Assembly: GCA_963709155.1 (NCBI GenBank)
Contig: CAVPVD010000010.1
Location: 682,001 to 746,000, forward strand
DNA length: 64,000 nucleotides
Direction of reading: 5' to 3'
Source of the DNA: Bog-159 sp963709155
Lineage (GTDB): Bacteria; Acidobacteriota; Terriglobia; Bryobacterales; Bryobacteraceae
Shown: one piece after another, positions 26,829 through 33,764 of the stretch
Layout of the letters: each line of letters begins with the position of its first letter
Numbering within the stretch: position 1 is the first letter of the stretch
Notes under the pieces: generated by a model
Databases searched by the model: none
What the model was told of the DNA's origin: nothing
What the model saw: only the letters and a program-made list of their open reading frames with translations
Position numbers and translations under genes: made by a program

Positions 26829-27897
26829 ATTGCTGGACACAGAGTTGGCTTCTACCCGATCCATCTCGATAAATCTCCCGCGGTCCGGGGTAAGCTGAAC
26901 CGGGTAGCAACCGCAGATCCAATCAAGATCAGATTCTGGGCCGAGTATTGCCACCATCGCGGCTTCGCCGCCCGGCTCCTCACGGGTTGCCGCCTGGCTC
27001 GTTATCGATGCCGAGGACCCCTTCAAACATCCAGAGCGACCGGGACCGGACGGCGAGTTGATATTGGGAAGCCTGCTGGAAGATACGGACACCATCCTTC
27101 CGGCGTGTCCAATGGTGCGCACTGCCTCAGGAGGCTTCCACCGGTATCTGATCGTGCCTGCGGGCTACAAAATCCACTCCACCGTTGCGCTCTGGCCGGG
27201 TATCGACGTTCTCACCGCCGGATCGAGCGTCGTCCTGCCCGGCAGTCGAACCGAAGCCGGTGAGTACAAGGAGGTGCGGTCGTTTGAGGAATGCGCCATC
27301 CCGGAAGCGCCGCGTCCGTTCATCAGCCTGATCCGGGATCTGCAAAGGGAGACGAGCACCGACCGGCGGCGGGCACTGCAATCCGCGCTTCCCGGCGATT
27401 TGGACACCTCCGAAGTCTCGCGGCGGCAATGGTACCTACTGTTCAAAAACATGGTATTCCGGTCGTTCTGGCGGCGGCAAGGAAAGGCTGGCGACGCAAC
27501 GGATTCCGCCTACGAGTACCACCTGGCCAAAGCCTGCTTCTGCTGCGGCCTCAATCATCGCCAGGCTGAGCACGTCGTCCTGCTTTGGAGGCAGAAGCAC
27601 GGTTTGCAGCACAGCCTGCGGAAGCTGCGGGGGGCGATTGTTCCGAAGGCCTGGGCGGAAGTCGAGCCGTGGGTGGAGCGTTGGCATGCCGAGCGCGAAA
27701 AAGCCAAGCATTCGAAGGACGCAGTGAAGACCGTGAACCTCATTCTGGCGCAAATCCGCGACGCGGGCGCGCCGCAGATGCCATCGGAAGTCGCAGCAGC
27801 CCTGGAAATTCCGAGGGAGCGCGCCAAGAAGGCCATGCAGCGGTTGGCCGGCGAGGGAAAGTTGGTGACCACACTTGAAGGCTACAAGCTGGCCTGA
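26829..27897 (+). pseudogene. Bifunctional primase-polymerase (PrimPol) remnant with C-terminal winged helix
   Basis: The N-terminal part reads GFYPIHLDKSPAVRGKLN, VATADPIKIRFWAEY and FAARLLTG, the usual PrimPol opening. After a frameshift near 26985 it continues AAWLVIDAEDPFKHPE (metal-binding acidic motif), MVRTASGGFHRYLIVP (SxH-type motif) and WPGIDVLTAGSSVVLPGS. The C-terminal 70 residues have MPSEVAAALEIPRERAKKAMQRL, a winged-helix-like end. The frame after the shift is open from 27058 to 27897. No start codon precedes the N-terminal part (TAG at 26826). It is a phage- or plasmid-type replication gene, now broken unless the shift is an error. Confidence 0.7.
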
Positions 27898-28234
27898 GCA
27901 GTGGTGACATTTTTTTGCGTATCACTACCCCTTGGGGGCTCATCGGGCTGGGGGCGGCGATCTTCAACGACCACGCTGCCTGGCTCCTGCGATTCTGATC
28001 ATCCCTCGAAGTGTTCACCCGCAGCATCACGCTCGAACTGGCGCTATCAACTCAAACGTCGGCAACTGCCGCATAATCGGGAGGCGATTCGGCGGCGATT
28101 AGCGGGAGGTAGATCTTTGCCTTGAGATTGCGCTCGGTCCTCGGGCCGCATATAATGGCGACAGAGATTCAGTTCGCTGGCCCGGCGTCATGGACGCAGC
28201 CTGCGGAGGATTCCTAACCCAAACGAGGTGAGGT
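27898..28234. other. Intergenic, no supportable gene
   Basis: About 340 bp between the primase remnant and the ParB region. I see no coding motif or clear repeat. Confidence 0.5.
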
Positions 28235-28477
28235 ATGCTTTCGCAGTCAACAGCCCAGCGTATAGAGCATTGGAAACTCGCCGATCTCGCTCCGTACCCC
28301 AAACCCCCCGGACACCAAGCGCATACGCAGATGGCCGGCCGCATTGTTGCGTGCGCAATACAGTCACCCATTCTGGTAAATGCTGACACTGTCTTGACAG
28401 TGGGCTTGCGCCTGCGGGCAACTCGCCACATCGGTCTGCGGTCGTGTCGGTTATCGAACCCTATCACGGAGAATGCC
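28235..28477 (+). pseudogene. Degenerate ParB-like domain, first copy
   Basis: The frame reads IEHWKLADLAPYPKPP...QMAGRIVACAIQSPILVNADTVL, which follows the ParB/Srx pattern 'L..L.PY.kN.R.H...QV..IA.SI..fG...PILVd..g.I..GH.R', but with the N-R-T-H and GH-R elements eroded. It runs in the same frame into the better-preserved second ParB domain starting at 28478. It looks like a decayed tandem partner. Confidence 0.5.
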
Positions 28478-29303
28478 ATGCGAATTGAAATGTGGGATAT
28501 TGACCGCCCGAAGGATTATAAAAACAACGCTCGCATATGGTCCGCGCAGGCGGTTGCGAAAGTGGGGTCGTCCATCAAGACTTACGGATGGCGCCAACTG
28601 GTTGTGGTGGACCGCGAGGAAGTTATCGTCATCGGTCACTTGGGCCGCACGGCCGGCAAGAGTATCGGGGAGATGCAGTGCCCGGTTCATGTGGCGGACA
28701 ACCTGACGCCGCATCAGATCCGCGGCCTACGCCTTGCTGACAACCGGACTAATCAGGAATCTGTTTGGGATGACGAGCTACTCGCCCGCGAATTGCAAGA
28801 ACTCGCTTTGACTGAGTTCGATCTTTCGCTCACAGGGTTCGATCGCCGAGAACTTGAGGACCCCCCTGACGCTCCCGGAGAGCGATGAGCAGGCCGATAT
28901 CGCGCCGCCGCTGCCGGAGAGTCCCGTTTCCCGTCTGGGCGACCTTTGGCTGGCAGGCCGGCGCAACCAGCACCGGATCGTTTGCGGCGACGCAACCAGC
29001 CCCGAAGCAGTGGCGCGACCGTTGGGTGATCGCAAGGCATTTCTGATGATCACAGATCCTCCCTATGGGATCGTTGTTAGACAGTGAATGGCGCGACCGC
29101 GCCGGACTCAACGGCTGCGGTCCGGCCGAGGCAAGTTACATGAAACATCGAACCGAGGGGCACACCGAGACGACCATCTCCGGCGATACGCGCGCCGACT
29201 GGTCCGACGCGTTCGCCCTCGCGCCCAGCCGGCAGATCGCCTACGTCTGGCCGTCGATCTTCACTCGCGAGGTGCTCAATGGCCTTGAGCGGATCGGGAG
29301 AGC
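28478..29303 (+). pseudogene. ParB domain plus DNA methylase, broken phage-type gene
   Basis: From ATG 28478 the frame reads MRIEMWDIDRPKDYKNNAR, AQAVAKVGSSIKTYGWRQ and LRLADNRTNQESVWDDELL, a ParB/Srx domain as found before phage DNA methylases. After a shift near 28870 it continues SRLGDLWLAGRRNQHRIVCGD and LMITDPPYGI, the DPPY catalytic motif of an amino-methyltransferase. After a second shift near 29065 it reads LDSEWRDRAG and DTRADWSDAFALAPSRQIAYVW, then stops matching at about 29303, where a kinase fragment on the other strand begins. It has two frameshifts and a lost 3' end. Confidence 0.65.
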
Positions 29304-29319
29304 TACTTGTCGCCGATCA

Positions 29320-29653
29320 TTGGTGCGCGTCTCGTTGGTGAGTCCGGGCTGGGATGACGACTTAGCAAGGCCGAAATCGAGCACCTTCACGCCATCGCTC
29401 ATCAGCATGACCGGCCCGAAATCGTGGAGCGTGCAGATATTCGGGTGGTTCAGCGAAGCCACGGGCATTGCCTTCCCTTTCGAAACGGGCGCGCAGATCG
29501 TCGCGCTTGGCGATATGTTCCGTCAAGACCTTGAAGGCGATCGTACGGTCAAGCCGAGCTTTCGCGGGCCTTATAGACCTCGCCCATGCCAGCGGCTCCA
29601 ATCGTGGAGAGGATCTCGTAAGTCCCGAGTTTATCGCCTGTTGATAGGGGCAT
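29320..29653 (-). pseudogene. Ser/Thr protein kinase fragment, deleted and frameshifted
   Basis: From ATG 29653: MPLSTGDKLGTYEILSTIGA and GMGEVYKAR (glycine loop). In a second frame: RLDRTIAFKVLTEHIAKRD (catalytic Lys). In a third: VASLNHPNICTLHDFG joined directly to SDGVKVLDFGLAKS (DFG). The roughly 80 residues holding the HRDLKPxN catalytic loop are missing. It is a dead remnant of the large acidobacterial kinase family. Confidence 0.7.
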
Positions 29654-30420
29654 TCGCTTGATTCGGCTCAGTGTAGCCGATCGAAAGACGGTCAAGTCCT
29701 GAGTCACGGCGCATCCGGAAGTAAATTCGAAGACTCGGCACTTGCGGAAGGAGCGCGGCAGAAGCCGTAAAGTGGCTGGCCAGTGCCGCAATTACTACCC
29801 GCATGCGGCCTTGTGACGCGCCTTATTTTGGCGGCGGAGCAGCCTGGACTTGTTCTTTTTCGCCAATTGGGATATCCTCACCTGCGGCGGAGTGTTCTTT
29901 CTCTCGATTGGTGCTTCCGTTACGGGCGATTCGCCAACGGCAGCCGCCGCTAGGCTTCTTGTCCTTCAATGGTGTCCGATATTCGTACTTATCAATTCGC
30001 TCGAACGAGAGGAAATGGTCAACTCCATTAGCTTGCCAGGAGGCCGCCAGCTCAACCAGACATTTCCTGCCTGCCGCCTCTGCCGCCACGGTGTGGAGCT
30101 ACGCCAGGGCGGCAGTAGATTCGTCAAAAGGTTGCCAGAGAAAGCGAGCCGATCGTGGGGTCTCGGAGGCGAGACATCCGCCGCGAAGCTGCAGTTTGTG
30201 ACGGACTCAGCCGCCGTCAAATCATCGAGTTCTCTTGGGCACGAGAAATACGACTGATCGAAGAGCGGCAACTTTGGCATTCCAGCGTGCAGGTTGTGCA
30301 TCTCCAATCTCCGTTCTGCTTGACACTACAGGCTTCCGGTTTGGCCTCAGCATTGCACGTGAGGAATCTCGACTTAGAGCACGCGGAGTGCGGTACATAT
30401 TGGGAAAGACGGAGAGACCC
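29654..30420. other. Region with only weak open frames
   Basis: About 770 bp. On the minus strand 29823-30089 encodes 88 residues containing CLVELAASWQANGVDHFL and FERIDKYEYRTPLKDKKP, which read like real protein, but I do not recognise the family and the frame breaks upstream. It may be a decayed hypothetical gene. No RNA gene or repeat is seen. Confidence 0.3.
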
Positions 30421-31608
30421 ATGACCAGATTCGAAGGCTTATGCAAATCACCGATGTTTGTGCCATTTCTATTCGCTGCTTTACTTGCAGGCGGCGGTAT
30501 CGAAAGGGCCTTTGCTGCCGCTGACGCCGGTATTACAGTTGCTCCCGGCACCCTTGCCGGTGCAGCTACGGAACCCACGGTGATTTCGTCAAGCCCAAGT
30601 GACAGGTCCACTGCCGTCACCACCCGCACAAATACCAGCGATAACGTGGTAACTGGCACCGCAGTGATCGCAACCTTTAGCCAGCCGATGGACCCCGCAA
30701 CGGTTAACTCGTCGCGGGAGGGAGATATGCTCACGTTCACCGTCAAGGAGACGGGCGGAAACAACATACCTGGTACCGTCGTCATGAGTGCGGCAAATAC
30801 CGTGGCGACCTTTACGCCAACCTCGTCCGCTCTGAACCCGGATACCAGTTATACCGCCAGGATTACGACGGCGGCAAAGAACGGAGGTGGAGTCGCAATG
30901 GCCAATCCCGTTGAATGGACGTTCACGACCGATGGCGTCGTGTCTACCGGACAGACACCAGTGCGCCTCGGAGAAGCGAGTATTTTCGCGATTCTGACCA
31001 AATCGGGAATTACGGACGTCTTTCCATCCGCCATCACTGGGGCTGTTGGGTCCAGCCCAATCACCGGGGCTGCCATCCACCTGACGTGCGCGGAAATGAT
31101 GAAAGGGAGAATTCTCTGCGTTGATGCGGCGGGCCCTCTTCCATGCAGCGTGACTGATCCCACCTTGCTCACAGAGGCTGTAGGCGACATGGAAACCGCG
31201 TACACCGACGCCGCCGGACGAACGCTTCCCGATTTTATTAACCTGGGAGGCGGAATGATTGGCGGGTTGACCCTCGTTCCCGGCCTCTATAAATGGACTA
31301 CCCGTGTACTAATATCATCGGATGTCACGCTGTCCGGCGGCCCGGACGATGTCTGGATATTCCAGATAGCCGGAACCCTTACCCAGGCCGACGCAACGAG
31401 GATGATCCTGAACGGCGGCGCACGTCCCAGGAACATTTTCTGGCAGACTTCCGGCGCTGTGGCCATTGGAACGACGGCACACTTCGAAGGAGTATTACTG
31501 GCCAAAACAAAAATCGCCATGAAGACGGGCGCATCGGCCAACGGCAGGCTGTTGTCACAGACCGCGGTCACGCTTGAACAGAATGCGGTCACGCGGCCTT
31601 CCCGGTAA
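30421..31608 (+). CDS. DUF3494 ice-binding-like protein with N-terminal Ig-like domain
   Basis: A 395-residue exported protein. The start ATG 30421 follows a GGAGAG and opens a signal sequence (FVPFLFAALLAGGGIERAFA). Residues about 45-180 form an SbsA/Big_5 Ig-like domain (PTVISSSPSDRSTAV, IATFSQPMDPATV, YTARITTAAKNGGG, VEWTFTT). Residues about 185-390 form the DUF3494 beta-solenoid (LGEASIFAILTKSGITD, YTDAAGRTLPDFINLGGG, LVPGLYKW, VTLSGGPDDVWIFQIAGTL, GTTAHFEGVLLAKT). DUF3494 includes ice-binding proteins of polar microbes, but many members in soil bacteria are probably adhesins. The ice-binding face cannot be judged by eye. Confidence 0.88.
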   Translation: MTRFEGLCKSPMFVPFLFAALLAGGGIERAFAAADAGITVAPGTLAGAATEPTVISSSPSDRSTAVTTRTNTSDNVVTGTAVIATFSQPMDPATVNSSREGDMLTFTVKETGGNNIPGTVVMSAANTVATFTPTSSALNPDTSYTARITTAAKNGGGVAMANPVEWTFTTDGVVSTGQTPVRLGEASIFAILTKSGITDVFPSAITGAVGSSPITGAAIHLTCAEMMKGRILCVDAAGPLPCSVTDPTLLTEAVGDMETAYTDAAGRTLPDFINLGGGMIGGLTLVPGLYKWTTRVLISSDVTLSGGPDDVWIFQIAGTLTQADATRMILNGGARPRNIFWQTSGAVAIGTTAHFEGVLLAKTKIAMKTGASANGRLLSQTAVTLEQNAVTRPSR

Positions 31609-31899
31609 GGACAAACGCAGTTCGCAAGTCTAACTTGGCCGAAGTGCCGAAGTATTCCAGCGCGAGAACGCTTTTACGAGCAACGGGATCGCGCGATATC
31701 GAACGTCCGGCAGCTCGCCTGACCCCACTGCTCTTCGTAGGTATAGATTCTGGGTGTCGCCCACGATGGCGGGCGGCTTCCGCTCTCCACTTGTCTCGTC
31801 ACGATCAACCCACTGGTTAATCGCGAACTATGGATTCCAAGCGCAAAACGAACCGGATTTCCTATCGACCCAAATGGCGATTATGGCGTGCTGGCGTTT
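31609..31899. other. Intergenic, nothing recognised
   Basis: About 290 bp after the DUF3494 gene; no coding motif or clear terminator is seen. Confidence 0.4.
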
Positions 31900-32037
31900 T
31901 CGGTGACCCGCGGCATCTGATCGCGGGTGTGCTCGCTGAGGGCGCAGTGATCGCGGCGGTGGTTGCGTCGCTGCTGCCTGCTGCCCGCGTTGCGCGCCGC
32001 GCGGGTGGATGTCGTGCAGGCACTCCGCTCCGACTGA
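31900..32037 (+). pseudogene. C-terminal scrap of an FtsX/MacB-type permease
   Basis: The frame reads PRHLIAGVLAEGAVIAAVVASLLPAARVARR and then, one base shifted, ARVDVVQALRSD followed by TGA. This is the usual end of MacB-like permeases (last helix, 'LPA.RAAR.DPV.ALR.E'). Only the last 45 residues remain and they are frameshifted. It is likely debris of a paralogue of the large permease at 33.8 kb. Confidence 0.65.
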
Positions 32038-32038
32038 C

Positions 32039-32066
32039 GTAGGACAGGCCTCCCGGCCTGTCCTAC
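32039..32066. terminator. Perfect 12-bp hairpin, terminator- or REP-like
   Basis: GTAGGACAGGCC at 32039-32050 and GGCCTGTCCTAC at 32055-32066 are perfect reverse complements separated by TCCC. It sits between a plus-strand permease end and the stop of a minus-strand gene, as expected for a bidirectional terminator. There is no clear T-run, so a dispersed REP-type element is the alternative. Confidence 0.6.
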
Positions 32067-32067
32067 C

Positions 32068-32718
32068 TTACCGCACCTTTCGTCGAGCGACCTCGTCGTC
32101 ATAAGCTCTCTTCAAACGCGCAAGCCGGTCCCGAAGCCCGGCACAGATCGCGTCGAATTTCAGCACGCGCAACTCCTCATCCGAAAGCTCCTCGAAATGC
32201 GCCCTCCACATTTCTTCCTCTTGCGGATTGTCGATCGCCATAGCCAGCGCGCTGGCGGCTTCCAGGTTACGCGCGCCCGGCACCATCACGCAGTAATAGT
32301 ATTTCGGTTTCGGGTCATTCGGATCGAAGGTCTTAACAGAGATATGACACGGAATCCCGGCGGCAACCAACGCGTCGTGAGCGTCGCCGGCATCCGCGGC
32401 AGATCCTCCCGGCAACACTGCGCAGGAGCGGGCGCAAACTGCGTCCTCGAGCCAATCGGGTTCGGGTCCGGCGTCGAAGTTAATTACAGCGGCGACGTCC
32501 TCGTCCTCATCGGAGCCCTCTGCCGCATCCACCGGCGCGGCCCTGCCATGCGGCTCTACTGGGGTTTCGGTATTCTCCGGGGTCAAGTGCCGCTTCGCAA
32601 GTTCCGAGTCGTAGAACCTCTGCGCAACTTCGGTAAGCTCCGCCCTGTCGAGCTCCAAAAGCTCCTCATCGGAGAGCGAGGCATAGTGAGCGGATAATTC
32701 CTGACGATCGATTTGCAT
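32068..32718 (-). CDS. Conserved hypothetical with repeated end motifs and DUF2007-like centre
   Basis: A 216-residue soluble acidic protein with no signal peptide. The two ends carry related helical stretches: LSDEELLELDRAELTEVAQR near residue 15, and LSDEELRVLKFDAICAGLRD near residue 175. The middle (VLPGGSAADAGDAHDALVAAGIPCHI, then KPKYYYCVMVPGARNLEAAS) resembles DUF2007-type 'signal-transducing' domains, in which an aggregated index and a short beta unit recur. There is an Asp/Glu-rich linker at about 70-85. The function is unknown; I cannot tie it to its neighbours. Confidence 0.6.
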   Translation of the reverse strand: MQIDRQELSAHYASLSDEELLELDRAELTEVAQRFYDSELAKRHLTPENTETPVEPHGRAAPVDAAEGSDEDEDVAAVINFDAGPEPDWLEDAVCARSCAVLPGGSAADAGDAHDALVAAGIPCHISVKTFDPNDPKPKYYYCVMVPGARNLEAASALAMAIDNPQEEEMWRAHFEELSDEELRVLKFDAICAGLRDRLARLKRAYDDEVARRKVR

Positions 32719-33026
32719 GGATCAACGCATTCTGGCCAACTCGCCAGTTATCCAAGATTTCCGTTATGGTTCCTTCGGATGCGCAAATTATAGCAAGTTG
32801 AACGGATTCCGGCAGCCGACCCTGACACCGACCCTGACACCGACCCTGCAACGGTTGAAGTTGCATTGTGCTTCCCGGAAGTCCGGCCCTACTTCTTTCG
32901 GTTGGATATCACTGGTAGACCATTCTGCGGAAATGCAGGCGGGAGCACATGTCTGGCACACCAAACCGTTGCGCGTGAAGAAACAATTGCGGCGGTGGCT
33001 GGGTCTCCGTCGTATGCAGAGTAGAC
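32719..33026. other. Intergenic with short tandem repeat
   Basis: About 300 bp. The only structure is a 12-bp tandem unit CCGACCCTGACA at 32816-32848 (two full copies and a 9-base third). No supportable gene. Confidence 0.5.
32816..32848. repeat. 12-bp tandem repeat, 2.75 copies
   Basis: CCGACCCTGACA occurs at 32816-32827 and 32828-32839, then CCGACCCTG at 32840-32848. Too short and too few copies for a CRISPR array; a simple slippage repeat. Confidence 0.8.
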
Positions 33027-33572
33027 ATGCACAAGATGATCGTTTTGCTCGCTGCCACCGTGGCTGTGTACGGTCCCAAGATTGAGGTCTACAAGATCGC
33101 CAGCGGCCAGAAGCTGACTGCGCATATCTTCCGCCCGGCGGGCGGTAGCGTGCGACCGCGACCGGCGGTGCTGCTTTTCCATCGCGGCGGTTGGGCCGCC
33201 GGCTCTCCCGAATGGGTTTACGATGCTGCCCGGCGATACGCCTCGCGCGGTGCAGTGGCAATCGCTGGCGAATACCGGCTGTCGGACCAGAAGACCATCA
33301 CTCCTCTAGATGCCATGGCCGATGCCCGCGATCTGGTCCGTTGGACGCGCCGGAACGCAACCGGGCTAGGCGCTGGGGCAAAGCATTACTGCGACCGCAT
33401 TACGGCCCTCGGCGGCCAATGCGAGTTACACGTTTACCAGGGAGTGGGGCATCTGTTCACGCGCAAACTCGATAATCAGGAGGACAACTTCGATCCGAAC
33501 CCAGGGGCAGTGAGCGATGCTCAGACGAGGGGCGATCTGTTCCTGGCGAGCAGGGGGTTTCTCCAGCGATAG
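33027..33572 (+). pseudogene. Alpha/beta-hydrolase with the catalytic-serine region deleted
   Basis: The 181-residue frame starts with a lipase/esterase pattern: LTAHIFRPAGG, then AVLLFHRGGWAAGSPEW (oxyanion loop), YASRGAVAIAGEYRLSD and DAMADARDLVRWTRRNATGLG. It then jumps directly to KHYCDRITALGGQCELHVYQGVGHLFTR, the C-terminal part with the catalytic His. The normal GxSxG nucleophile elbow and roughly 100 residues around it are missing, yet the frame is kept. It cannot be an active serine esterase as it stands. Related proteins are about 300 residues. Confidence 0.65.
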
Positions 33573-33764
33573 CAATGTAACGGCGGGCGGGCCGGGTTGA
33601 AGGCAGGCCGGCGCATCGCCCCATGAAGCGCTCAAGCCGGAGTCTAGCTGATCCAGCCTGTCATCGGAATATCGCCCCAAGAGCGTTGGAACTGTGTATA
33701 GACTGGACGCCGCCGGCGACTTCGCCGTGGTGCACGCCTTTGCAGGCGGCGCCTACGCCGGGAC

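Noticed and set aside
28387..28402. Palindrome CACTGTC-TT-GACAGTG as an operator
   Set aside because: It lies inside the degenerate ParB frame with no adjacent gene start to regulate; probably chance.
32816..32848. Possible CRISPR-like repeat
   Set aside because: The 12-bp unit has no spacers and fewer than three copies; elsewhere in the window I also see no direct repeats of 25-40 bp with regular spacers.
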